Positions 1-11,032 of a stretch of 64,000 nt of DNA are shown here, in pieces. This DNA is from Tetragonia tetragonoides. Lineage: Eukaryota > Streptophyta > Magnoliopsida > Caryophyllales > Aizoaceae. Every line of letters starts with the position of its first letter. Position 1 is the first letter of the stretch. The stretch spans positions 15,283,501 to 15,347,500 of the forward strand of contig CM076144.1 of the NCBI GenBank assembly GCA_038025085.1, read 5' to 3'. The notes under the pieces were generated by a model that saw only the letters and a program-made list of their open reading frames with translations, ran no database searches and was not told the DNA's origin. Made by a program: the position numbers and the translations under genes.

Positions 1-3000
1 ATCTCTTAAAAGAATACATAGACGTTTTTGCTTGGTCCTACAAAGATATGCCGGGAATAAGTCGCGAAATAGCGCAACATACATTGCCCCTCAATCCGGA
101 TTCAAAGCCAGTAAAGCAGAAACTTCGGAGAATGAAGCCTGAGTGGGCACTGAAAATCAAAGAAGAGGTGCAAAAACAGCTCGCAACAGGTTTTATCAAA
201 GTTGCTCAATATCCAGAATGGGTTGCTAACATAGTGCCCGTTTCCAAAAAAGGATGGCAAAGTAAGGATGTGTATTGACTTTAGAGATCTGAACAAGGCA
301 AGTCCAAAAGACGACTTTTCCTTGCCACATATAGATGTATTGGTGGATAATACTGCAGGACATGCCCTCTTACCATTCATGGATGGCTATGCAGGGTATA
401 ACCAAATACAAATGGCCGAAGAAGATATGGAGAAAACCACTTTCATTACCCAATAGGGGACCTATTTCTATACCGTCATGCCTTTCGGGTTGAAGAACGC
501 GGGAGCAACATACCAAAGAACTGCGACTTCCCTTCTACATGACATGATACACAAGGAAGCCAAGGTATAGGTAGACGATATGATCATTCAATCAAAGGAG
601 AGAGAACGGCATATGCCCTCTCTTAGAAAATTCTTTGACAGGCTTCGGAATTACAACATGAGATTGAATCCTCAAAAGTTAGCGTTTGGAGTAACTTCGG
701 GCAAGCTCTTAGGATTCGTTATAAGTACAAGAGGTATTGAAATTGATCCTACCAAAATCAAAGCCATAAGGGTATGCCGTCCCCCAAAAATGAAAAAGAG
801 ATAAGGGGATTCCTGGGACGTCTCCAATATATAAGTCGATTCATATCCAAATTGACTATTACATGCGAGCCCATCTTCAAGAAGCTCAAAAAGGACACTA
901 AATCTACCTGGGACGATCAATGCCAGCAAGCCTTCGACAAGATTAAGGAATACTTAGCTAAACCACCCGTACTGGTTCCGCCCATTTCGGGAAAACCACT
1001 TATGCTATACCTAACAGTAATAGAAACCGCCATGGGTGCTATATTGGCCCAAAAGGTGGAGAATGATGAAAAGGCAATATACTACCTTAGCAAGAAATTC
1101 CTAGAATACGAAACACGATACTCTACCCTAGAGAAAACGTGTCTCGCATTGGTCACTGCAACCAAGAAGCTCCGACACTACATGCTACAACATTCCGTTC
1201 ACATAAGGTCAAGGATGAAACAGTTAAAGTACTTGTTCGAAAAATCCATCCTTAGTGGAAGAATAGCAAGATGGACCGTCATGCTTTTAGAATTTGATCT
1301 AACTTTTGAACACCAAAAGGCGATCAAAGGACATGCCATTTCTGAACATCTCGCTGAAAACCCAGTTACTAGCGAAGATGCCACACATGACTTTGCAGAT
1401 GAAGGAATAATGAGTGTCGAGGAGAACACTTGGCAATTATAATTTGACGGAGCATCAAACCAAAAAGGTTATGGCATAGGAGTATTATTAGTCAGCCCCG
1501 AAGGTGCACATACTCCCATAGCCGTCAAGTTAGATCATGAGGTAACCAACAACGGCGCCGCATATGAAGCATGCATCATTGGTCTAGAAGCGGCAACAGA
1601 GCTACAAATTAAGGATCTAAAGGTATATGGAGATTCAACTCTTATCATAAACCAAGTTTCCATAAAATAGAAAGTGAAAAGCGAGTCCCTGGCACCTTTC
1701 CAGGAATATCTTGAAAAGATAGCCAAATATTTCACTTATGTCCGTTTCACATACCTTCCTAGAGACGACAACCAGTTCACAAATGTCTTAGCAAAGATGG
1801 CTTCTATGATAAATATCTCAAATGATGTAATCTCTGTGCCCATCCACATTCAAAAGCGCATTGAGCCCGCCTTTTGTAATGCACTTGAAGTATGCCTCAA
1901 CGAGGAAGAAGAGGAGGAATGGTTTACCGATATTCTCAATTTACTCGCCAAAGGCATTTATCCTCCACAGTCCGCACCTAGGGCACAAAGAGCCTTAAGA
2001 AGACTAGCCGCACAATACATACATGTGCAAGGCAAACTTTATAAAAAGACACCACAATGGTTAAGCCTTCTGTGCTTAAAAGAACGCGAGGTCATCAAAG
2101 TCATGAGCGATATACATAATGGCGTATGTGGTCCTCATATGAATGGACTCACCTTGGTCAAGAAAATCCTAAGGCAAGGATACTATTGGACTACGATGGA
2201 AAGAGATTGCATCGAATACATGAGAAAGTGCACACGCTGCCAATTTCACGCTAATTTACAACATAGACCACCTACCCCTTTACATACATTCACTTCACCA
2301 TGGCCGTTCTCTGCATGGGGCATTGACATCATTGGAAAAATCACCCCTACAGGAAAAGGAGGCCATGAATACATATTAGTCGCAATAGACTACTTTACTA
2401 AATGGGTTGAAGCTCGTTCGTACGCAAGGATAGCATCCAAACACGTGGCAAAGTTCATACATGACAACATCATCACCAGATATGGGGTGCCCCACGAGAT
2501 CATAAGTGATCACGGGTCTCAATTCAAAAAGGATGTTGCCGAGCCTTTCACTAAGTTTAAAATTCAACATCGACAATCTTCACCTTACAGGCCACAAACA
2601 AATGGAGCCGTAGAATCCGCAAACAAAAACGTGAAGCAAATGATAGCTAAGATGACGGAAAACTACGAAGATTGGCCCGATAAGCTACAATTCGCCTTAT
2701 GGGGATATAGAACTACCATTCGATCCTCAACGGGAGCAACACCTATTCTTTAGTATATGGAATGGAGGCGGTACTCCCAGTCGAGGTAGAAATTACCTCC
2801 TTAAGGATAGCTTTAGAAAGTGAATTACCCAAAGTAGAGTGGGTCCAAGCCTGGTATGACCAATTAATCCTGCTAGATGAAAGACGACTAAATGCCCTAC
2901 ATTATGGTCACGTCTACCAAGCAAGGATGGCAAGGCATTTTGATCAACGATTCAAGGCTTGAGGACTAAAAGAAGGACACTTAGTCCTAAAAGAGGTGAG

Positions 3001-3163
3001 ACCGGTTGCGGCCGATCCTCGGGGAAAGTTCAAGCCTAATTGGGCCGGCCCATACCTTATTAAGACCATATTATCCGATGGAGCAGTAAAGCTAACGGAC
3101 TTAGACAGCAACGAGTTCACCCAACTCACAAATATGGACCAACTAAAGCGGTTCTATCCATAA
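1..3163 (+). pseudogene. Outer Ty3 pol, 3' portion: RT, RNase H, second RNase H, integrase
   Basis: Encodes the replication enzymes of the outer element. RT covers roughly 1-800, with the fingers region, MCIDFRDLN at 268 and VDD at 571-579. A Ty3 RNase H follows (about 900-1270), then a second archaeal-type RNase H (about 1440-1800) with FDGA, AEYEA and GDS acidic residues. Integrase (about 2090-3160) has an HHCC zinc finger and the D, D, E residues in GIDIIG, ISDHGSQF and GAVESAN. The frame is broken by a +1 shift near 246-253, TAG at 454-456, TAG at 568-570 replacing the Y of YVDD, a -1 shift near 771, TAA at 1440, TAG near 1669, a frameshift near 2743 and TGA near 2961. The first four are also in the inner copy. 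The natural stop is TAA at 3161-3163. It cannot make active enzyme. Confidence 0.9.
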
Positions 3164-3601
3164 ATGTTAAATCTTTGAGGGAGCCCACTAAGGCACCAAA
3201 TCCAAGTCAAAATCGGTCAACTCGTCCACGTGGGAACCACGACCGAAGGAAAAAAAAAAAATTGGTTTTACGAACTACATTGGCCTGATTCCGCATGGAT
3301 ATGTAGGTAACCCATATAACTTGGGCCCGGCCGCTTTAACAAAATAAATCTCTAAAGGGAGTTTTGATCCATTCGATTAATGCAAAAATAAGCAAGTCTT
3401 TCATTAATATGGCTAAAGTCCATTACATGCTCTAATATGAGAAAAAAAATAATAAAGTGCGAAGAATAATAAAAAAAAAAACGCAACAACAATAATAAAT
3501 AAAAGGGCAATTCTAAGCTACATCTACTTGGGCATGCAAACCCGTTATTTGAATTATACTACTAAGCAAAAGACAAGACTTGCTAGACAATTAGAGGTGG
3601 A
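3164..3601. other. Spacer between outer pol and antisense gene 1
   Basis: No gene seen. Low-complexity A-rich stretches lie near 3251-3262 and 3444-3482. The segment is repeated in reverse at 16427-16872 in the inner copy. It holds the converging 3' ends of pol (plus) and aORF1 (minus). Confidence 0.6.
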
Positions 3602-5157
3602 CTACTCCTCTTTGTCTTTGACTTCGGGCTCTTGGACGGGTTTGCTAGGCTCATCAAGTTCCATTCGTTCTTTTGGAGCCCACCTTTCCCTACCATAGCT
3701 AGAAGAGGCCTCATTATCATTGGGCCTACTCGGAATTACTTGCTTGGCCGAATGGGCCGGATTCTTCCTTTTCTTAGATTGGGCCTTTGCCTTACCTTTT
3801 CCCTTACCCTTAGTTTGGTGCTTAGAAGGTTTAGCGGGCCTATCCATTGGAGTGATCCTTATACCGTTTGGCTCATCATATTTGCGGGCTTTGAACAACT
3901 CATTTTCTTCCTCTAGGAGCCTTTGGTTGACTTGATGGTCACCGCTCCAAACCCACTCCTCATAAAAGTTAGACAACCCGTTTGAGTGCGGGTAGACCGG
4001 CTTAGTCCACACTTGGCGACGGTTCCAGTGTCGTTCCCAATTAGACACCAAGGAGGATGTTAAAGGCCTTTGGCAAGGAGGTTCACAACTCACATTCGGG
4101 ATCCTTTGCCTTAAGCCGTATTGGCGGAGGAGGCGGTTCGGTAAAAAGAACGTCAAAGTGTACCAACCAATAATCCTCGTAAAGGGCACATTCTCACTAC
4201 ACCCTACGATCTTGGTGGTACGCCACCACGGGATGAACCAAGCTGGTTGGATGTGGGAATAGAAATATGCTATCCACTCCTCCCGAGAGGACTTGGAGAA
4301 CTTTCGACGCCTCGCCAGAAATTGTTTAGGGAGGAACTTCCTAGTGTCCTTTGAAGCCTCAAGCAAGTGAAACCTCTCTTGGAGCCATATCCACACAAAA
4401 ACAACAAAGAAAAAAAATTCAAGTCAATACAAGATAAGAATTTCACCCAATAAAGTTAAATCCACAAAGATTAAGATTTTATCACAATACTTACTTGAAG
4501 GAGTAAAGGGCTCCCGGTGAAGGACTCTTCAGGATTGCTCTTGAGCCTATCTAAAGCAAGGATTGTCTCTCCCACAACCAAGTGCATAGGAGAGCTATCC
4601 CATTGTATTTGTTCGGTCACCCTAAGAAGGCAAGCTTTGCCCCTATTGATGGTAAGCTTATTTTCGGAGGGAATAAGAGCATCTTCATTACCACCATCAA
4701 ACAAATAACGACGGAGGAGGAAAAATACAAAGGCACGTTTCTTGTACCTCATATCCATCACACCTTGGGCCTTGGAAGTAAAGAAAGTCACAAGCTTAGC
4801 AAGATCGACATCCTCACCATGAAGTACTAGACCCGCCTGACGGGGAGACAACCCAAGGTACCTTTGGAAATCACCCACAAAAGCATTCCCCAAGTAGGAA
4901 ACGGCAGGAGGACTTTCGGTTGGAAAGCCGATTATGTCGGAGAATTCCCCCACCAAGGGGCACATCTCCTGAGCACCTAATCTTAAGACATGGAATTTCG
5001 GGTCCCAGAACTCGACTGAAGCATGAAGAAAGTCCCATAGAATCTTGACTTGTTTAAGGTGAAAGAAGGCATTGAGATGAAAAGGGTTGAGTTCTAACCT
5101 CTCCTCTACAGTCATGGAAGCTAACCAAGCATCAAAAACATCATCAAAGTTCACCAT
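3602..5157 (-). CDS. aORF1 (outer copy): antisense DUF7745-like protein, two exons
   Basis: Antisense gene of the outer Ty3 element. Exon 1 is 5157-4495 (221 codons) and exon 2 is 4390-3602, about 483 residues in all. The motif FWDPKFHVLRLG...CPLVGEFSDIIGFP matches the plant DUF7745 pattern (FWDP.Y..F.FG..DL.PT.EEY..L), a transposon-associated relative of the plant mobile domain. The C-terminus is rich in Lys and Ala (GKGKGKAKAQSKKRK), suggesting nuclear localisation or nucleic-acid binding. The donor after codon 221 is GTAAGT. The acceptor, AG in the inner copy, reads GG here (4391-4392), so normal splicing is probably lost although both exon frames are open. The start is the ATG in the same position as the inner copy. 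Biochemical function is unknown. Confidence 0.75.
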
Positions 5158-5229
5158 TGTTAAGATTAAGGATTTTTCTCTCAAGGTTTTTCTCTCTCTA
5201 GGGGCTTGAAGTAGTGGTGAGAAGAGAAG

Positions 5230-5540
5230 GGAAAGGAACCCATCTATATAGAGGCTACGGTTCGATTCTCGTCGAAAAATTAAGGAAATTCAGACAACCG
5301 ACAAAAAAGGGCCAGGCGGCCTTAGAACTGGTCCAAGCGGCTAAGCCGCTAGGACAAGCGGCCAAACCGCTCTAGCAAGCGGCCAAACTGCAAGCCAAGC
5401 GGCAACCGCTAGAGCTCTAGCACGGCCGCTAGGAGCTCTAGCGGTCACCCTGTGTAGGCGCCTGGCATACTCTTTTCGCGAGAGATCTCGGTCCACTGGA
5501 CCCCATGCTGGACAGAGCTCTACCTTCCTAATTCCCACTT
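5230..5540 (-). promoter_or_regulatory. Putative promoter of outer aORF1
   Basis: Reading toward the gene: a GCCAGGCGCC motif near 5457-5467, a cluster of AGCGG/CCGCT palindromes (about 5318-5450), then TCTATATAG-type TATA sequence at about 5243-5252, some 90 bases before the ATG. The same layout precedes the inner aORF1 (14531-14892). Promoter activity is inferred. Confidence 0.5.
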
Positions 5541-5958
5541 TCACAGATTTGGAAAGCCTTCCCTTATATTTTCCTTACCTTAAATTTTGGCTCTTGCCAC
5601 TTTTCTATTTATTCCCTCTTTATTTTCTTTCCTTCTTTTTATTTTGATTATCAAGTTCCACTTTTATTCCTTTTATTTTCTGATTTCCTTTATTAATATT
5701 TTCCCCTTTTATTATCTTTTTCTATTTTTACTTTTCTTTACTTTATTTTTATTTTAGGGGAAGGGATACCCCAAATGTCCTAAATTCTCGGGAATCCTAA
5801 ATTCTCCAATATCGTGATTCGTGATTTTTCCATTCGAAATTAATTGATTGAAGTTCACATATGGGCTTTTGTGTGATATGTTTGTGCGTGAATAAAATGG
5901 AATAATTTGTAGCAGGTTTAATACAAGCCCGAAAGTTCGAAATTCACTACAACAAATA
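5541..5958. other. CT-rich spacer between aORF2 3' end and aORF1 promoter
   Basis: Plus strand is T/C-rich from about 5545 to 5760, with no coding signal. It corresponds to the A/G-rich 14240-14460 of the inner copy. It probably contains the aORF2 polyadenylation region. Confidence 0.5.
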
Positions 5959-7810
5959 TCACTGGCCATCTTCGCCAGTACTCGGACCCGCCTGAGACGA
6001 CTCTCCGGGTCCACTCGATGGTGGAACACCTGAAGGACCAGGCTGAGACATCGCCCAAGCTCTGGGGGCGAAACCAAATAATGAACCCGCAAAATAAGCG
6101 GGATCCAACGAATGACGGGGTGGCTCCGACATGTCGGGATAACCGCCATACCCCGTACTCTCCTGACTCCAAGAACCCCTTGGAGGGAGTGGAGGATACA
6201 TGGGCATATGATAGCCCCGATACCCCATATAGGGAGGCGGTGCAGGCCACTGCAGAAGAGAAGGCACTTGGGGCGAGTTCCCCGTATCCACTCTAGCCCG
6301 AGGCGTCCCCTGACGCACCTCCACACTCTCCTCTCTAGGAGGAGGACGATGTGGTGTAGACACCGGCTCCGGAGTACGAACAACTGAAGGCCTAGGAGGC
6401 CTCACCACTGGAACAGGCTGCGAAAATAAGCTCAAGGTCAGAATATTACAAAAAATTCAAATCAAGCATTACTACTTGAAATGAACATACCTCTCGGACG
6501 TCGGACTGACGACTCGTGCATACACTCCGAGCCATGAACATGGAAATCAGGCTCTTAAGAGCATGCATGCCTCTAAAGGCCTTCCGTGTCTCAGCAGCAT
6601 CCAACTGTGCACACAAGGAAAAAAATCAGCATAAATACAAAGGAAACATTGCAAATAACAATGAATTCTCACTCACCCCCCTACAGCCAGCAGGTAGAGG
6701 CAGTCCCTCAACCTCCTCATCAGGGCCACGAAACTCAGGAACCTGTATAACCTGAGGAGACCTGTCCACTCCGGTATAACTCACCGACAAAGTAGGAGGA
6801 GTACGACGCGGAGCAAAAACAGCCGAAGAGCTCGAAGCACTCTGTAAAGAGTTAAGAATGTTAGACGCATTTCTAAATTTCCAAACGAAATTAAGAAACA
6901 AAAGTACATTACTTACCGGATCAGTAGAAAAGTTGGGGCATAACCGCGCCTCAACAAAATCAGTATAAGCCACCATGAGATCCACGTCAAGATCAACTGG
7001 AAGCAAATACTCAAGGGCATTCGCCCCAACGGTGGCCGCCCTCACCTGCTCCACGGTAAGGTGACGAACATAAAGCATAGAATCCGGAGGATCCAAAGTA
7101 ACCCTTGGAGCCGGAAGGTCGGGGAAAGTCTGCCTAATCAGTCTCTCCCCCAAGAACCACTCAAAGCCGAAAGGACCCTCAATGAGGATCCTCCTCTGGT
7201 CGTACACCCGAGCACCCAAGAATCTATCCGAGAGGCCCGGTAGATAATCCGTCCAAGGGAACCAGTCGACCTGCAAAAGCAAGAATAAGCATGCAAAAGG
7301 ATAAAGGGACCAAAAAGCACAAAGGAGAGTTGCTTACATCCTGAGCGGTCAAGGGATATATCGCCTCCCTAAGGGCGTGTAGTGTAGTAAATGGGCAAGA
7401 AGCCCGTCCCCTCCAGGTCTGCATCGCTAAAAAGGACAAATCCCTTGTCTCGAGAAGAGGGGAAAGGTCGGAGAAATGCTCATAAAACCAAATCTAAGAC
7501 ATGCAAAGTACATGGATTAGGCACAAGTTATTAATAAAGAGCCGAAACACAAAGTACAAGAAGGGTAAAAGAAAATTACCTCCATGACCTTCCAATAACC
7601 GACTAAGAAGACGCGAGATGCGCCTTCCTCTCCACTGAGACGATTGGACTGCCTCAAACACCGTAGAAGACAAGAGTATGCGGGAAGACCCCAATTGTAC
7701 TTCGCAACTCTATCCAAATCCCGCAGGCACGGGAAATAGCGAACATGTTACCTACTAGCCTTGTCCGAGAAGACGGAACAAGCTAGAACAAGGGCCAAGA
7801 AAAGGCGGGC
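5959..7810 (-). pseudogene. aORF2 (outer copy), exons 2b-7: plant mobile domain protein, 3' part
   Basis: Downstream part of the outer PMD gene, separated from its start (47188-48377) by the inner element. Exons: rest of exon 2 7810-7580, exon 3 about 7493-7337, exon 4 7270-6917, exon 5 6841-6677, exon 6 6604-6491, exon 7 6417-5959. The introns shown are GT-AG and the splice sites match the inner copy. Exon 3 carries the PMD-like FYEHFSDL...TWRGR segment. Exon 7 is Pro/Ser/Gly-rich and probably disordered. Exon 2b has a TAA near 7747 where the inner copy has Tyr. The outer stop at 5961-5959 is TGA where the inner copy has TGG and runs a few codons further. Confidence 0.8.
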
Positions 7811-7815
7811 GTGCT
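7811..7815. repeat. Target-site duplication of inner Ty3 element, left
   Basis: GTGCT here and at 47188-47192 flank the inner element exactly. The uninterrupted homologue in the inner element (around 12204) reads through with one copy. Confidence 0.95.
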
Positions 7816-9412
7816 TGTAGGCTGCCGTTATTTTTCTCCCCTTTTTTCCATTTTTCCGCGTGCCTTACCTTCGTCCCTCCTTTCGGGGGGTCAGGCTTTT
7901 GCGGACAGCCTGGGACAGCGCGTTGGGTGATCGAATTTCGTGAATCTTTTAGGGTATATGCACCTGGAGATTTCATGCCAAGGACATGATTAAGATTGTC
8001 GGAAGTCGCCACTAAAATTTTAAGGTAATTTGGAAACCTTGGAGATCAAGTCGATAGTCTAGAAAGACGTCAACTCAACTCCTATGCACCCCAATCCCTA
8101 TTGGGGAAATTGACTTCATTAATGAGTTCGGGGGCGTAGGTACGAGCTAGGAAGGTGTTAGGCACCCAACTCGCCCGTTTAACAACAACGGCCTTTACTA
8201 ATCGATTCAATATAATTATTAATGCTACGGTTCCAAACAAGGTTCAATTTGTCCAAATTCCTAGTTTTAACTAATGGGTTTGAACAATTATTATTAATGT
8301 GACCACTTTTAACAATTTATCAAGTTACATGCTTTTATTGCTAGAAAACGATAAATATGCTAAAACCTGCGAGTTAGAAGGGAAACAAGCAATTCATCCA
8401 CCAATTCACAAACAAAACATGATTTAATTATAAGAAGCAATAAATAACAAAAATAAAGTATTCATTCATCCTTTCATTAGGTTTAATACAAGCCCTTTTG
8501 CTCAAAACACGCTATGCATGTACATATCACATAAACCAAATTCGTTAGTAATAACAAGCAATTTATATAATTTATTGAAAACCCTCAGGATGGATTACCT
8601 GGATGCTCACAATGAACTTATTGGGTTGTTATGCTTGAATTCTTGCTCTTGATGAAGTATGAAGGTTTATTTTGTAGTGCTAGGGCTAATCCTAAAGAAG
8701 GAGTAGAATCAGAATTTATGGTTTATAATATGATAGAAAGTGTTCAGCCTTTAGAGAGAGAAACTGTCAACCTCAAGACCAACCTTTCAGAGAGAATCTC
8801 CAACTTCTGAGAGAGAAACTGTCAACCTTTCAGAGAGAATGTTCAACCTCTTCAACTGAACCCTAAGGTTTGTTTATATAGAAGAGGGGAGCTGCCAGGG
8901 TTTGGCACAGAAATCGAATGGGCCTCGAAATTTGCCATCCGCGAGAAAGGATCCAGGCGGCCAAGCCGCTAGGACAAGCAGTCTAGCCGGCAGGCCAAGC
9001 GGTCAAACCGCTTGGCAAGCGGCCACTGGTTGAGCCCAAGCGTGGCCGCTTGGACCTGGAGCGGTGTGCCTGCATTGGCACCTGGCATGTTTTTTTGCGG
9101 GGAAGGCTTTTCCGAGGGGTTCCATGCGGGATTGACTGAGTTCCCTTATTTGACCAAGGGTTGACTCATGGGTTTGGGTTCCCTTTCGGGCCCTTAGGTT
9201 CAAAAAGGCATATCTCTCAGTTTTGGACTCCAATTGAATTGAGTCCAACTGGTTTGGATCACCTGTACAAAAGGCTTCCACTGGTTAATTCAAATGAACT
9301 GGGCTGATCATCAGAGCAATTATTCTCGCAACCCAAATTCGAGCAAAATCCAATCCTTTCATCATCGGGTTTTTACGGGGACTTATTATAGACACAATTT
9401 TTGGTGTCTACA
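7816..9412 (-). repeat. 3' LTR of inner Ty3 element
   Basis: On the minus strand it begins TGTAGACACCAAAAATTG (at 9412) and ends CGGCAGCCTACA (7816). U3 contains the palindrome cluster AAGCGGTCAAACCGCTTG and variants (about 8950-9065). A CTATATAAAC TATA box lies at about 8872-8882. The U5 side has the GGAAGTCGCCAC segment common in Tat/Ogre LTRs. It retains 261 bp (8908-9168) missing from the partner LTR. Confidence 0.93.
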
Positions 9413-9432
9413 GAAGCCCCTACTTTTGCCGA
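9413..9432 (-). other. Polypurine tract of inner Ty3 element
   Basis: Minus strand reads GCAAAAGTAGGGGCTTC directly before the 3' LTR, the expected site for plus-strand DNA priming. The outer copy has the same tract at 49658-49675. Confidence 0.6.
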
Positions 9433-9539
9433 GCTCGAATAGAGCGAAGGTCAAAGTATTCCTGTGCCAATACCTGCAATAAAACAGGAAAACTGAGTGA
9501 GGTGACAATCAGTTAAAGATAACAGTCATTAATTCCTCG

Positions 9540-10390
9540 GTTTATTTGACCGAGAGTTTGACCCTATGTTGTAGGTTAGACAATAAACGTCCTTCGATTT
9601 TCAATCGAAGGGGACCCTATGCTGTAGGTTACACAATAAATTTCCTCCGATTTTCAGTCAAAGGGGACTCTATGCTGTAGGTTACACAATAAATGTCCTT
9701 CGATTTTCAGTCGAAGGGGACCTTATGCTGTAGGTTACACAATAAATGTCCTTCGATTTTCAGTCGAAGGGGACCTTATGCTGTAGGTTACACAATAAAA
9801 ATATTCCGTTAGAAATAATATAAGAGATAAGAAATCTTTCAATTTTTAGTCGAAAGGTGACCCTATGCTGTAGGTCAAACAATAAACGGCGTTCAATTTT
9901 CAGTCGAAGGGGAACCCTATGCTGTAGGTTACACAATAAAAATATTTCGTTAGAATAATATAAGAGATAATAAATCTTTTGATTTTCAGTCGAAAGGTGA
10001 CCCTATGCTGTAGGTCAGACAATAAACGTCCTTCGATTTTTCAGTCGAAGGGGAACCCTATGCTGTAGGTTAAACAATAAAAAGTATTTCATTAGAAATA
10101 ATATAAGAGATAAGAAATCTCTCGATTTTTAGTCGAAAGGTGACCCTATGCTGTAGGTCAAACAATAAACGTCCTTCGATTTTCAGTCGTAGGGGAACCC
10201 TATGCTGTAGGTTACACAATAAAAATACTTCGTTAGAAATAATGTAAGGGATAAGAAATCTTTCGATTTTTAGTCGAAAGGTGACCCTATGATGTAGGTC
10301 AAACAATAAACGTCCTTCGATTTTCAGTCGAAGGGGAACCCTATGCTGTAGGTTAAACAATAAAAAGTATTTCGTTAGAAATAATATAAG
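9540..10390. repeat. Hairpin-forming tandem repeat array (inner)
   Basis: Basic unit 53 bp (tatg at 9671, 9724 and 9777), then a higher-order unit of about 141 bp (at about 9864, 10004, 10147 and 10288). Each unit has CTATGCTGTAGGT and a small inverted repeat, either CCTTCGA-TTTTCAG-TCGAAGG or CTTTCGA-TTTTTAG-TCGAAAG. It lies between the aORF2 promoter and the polypurine tract. A shorter version is in the outer element (49020-49530). Confidence 0.9.
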
Positions 10391-10590
10391 TGGTAAAGGG
10401 TAGTAAAGTGTTGCTCAGACCTTAGGTCGGGTTTGAGCCCATGCCATTTGGCCAAGTATAAATGTGCAAACCTGTGGGTTTAAAGTAGTCCTCTTTTTTT
10501 TATAACGAACTTTGGCGCGCAAATAACTGTTATGGACCTCGTATGGGGCTCACTGCTTTTGAACCAATGGCCCAAAGATGCGTCAAAGAA

Positions 10591-11032
10591 GAGAAAGTGG
10601 GCTATGCGGTCAAACCGCCACGTCAAGCGGTCAGACCGCTAGGTGGAGCGGTCTAGCCGTTGGCTGGAGCGGGTATGCCGCTTGGCTTGCGGTCTGACCG
10701 CCAGCTGGGCGGTCTGACCGTCCACGTGGCGGTTTGACCGGCCACTAGGTCATTTGTGCGGTTTTGCCATAAAATGAGAAGGGGGTGGCCGAAATGGGTC
10801 ATCTTCCCATTTCGAGCTCTCTCTTTCTCTCTCCTCCATTTTTGCTCAAGCTTTTCAACCTCAATCAAAGCCCCTAGCTCCAAATCTTGAGGTTTATTGC
10901 TCAAATTCTTAGTAGAACTTGATTTTGTTGGTTGTTCTTGTGTTTTTGAGTGTCAAAACTCAAAATTGTGTGAATTTGTGAGTTTTGTGAGTTTCACTCA
11001 AATTTCAAAAACTCCATTTTTGTTCTTCATCC
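10591..11032 (+). promoter_or_regulatory. Putative promoter and 5' UTR of inner aORF2
   Basis: A dense cluster of GCGG(N5-6)CCGC palindromes at about 10605-10745 is followed by a CTCTCTCTTTCTCTCTC pyrimidine stretch (10817-10833) and an A/T-rich leader ending at the ATG (11033). No clear TATA box between them. The same order is at 48378-48800 in the outer copy. Promoter role is inferred. Confidence 0.45.

Noticed and set aside
5754..6383. Long frames overlapping outer aORF2 exon 7
   Set aside because: Shadow frames of the Pro/Gly/Ser-rich exon; the spliced frame is the one supported by the inner copy.
10070..10360. Repetitive 96-codon minus-strand frame with NLQHRVPLRLKIE repeats
   Set aside because: It only exists because the ~141-bp array unit is a multiple of three; the array is non-coding hairpin repeat.
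9540..10390. Possible CRISPR-like array
   Set aside because: Repeats are contiguous with no unique spacers, in a plant retrotransposon; no cas genes.
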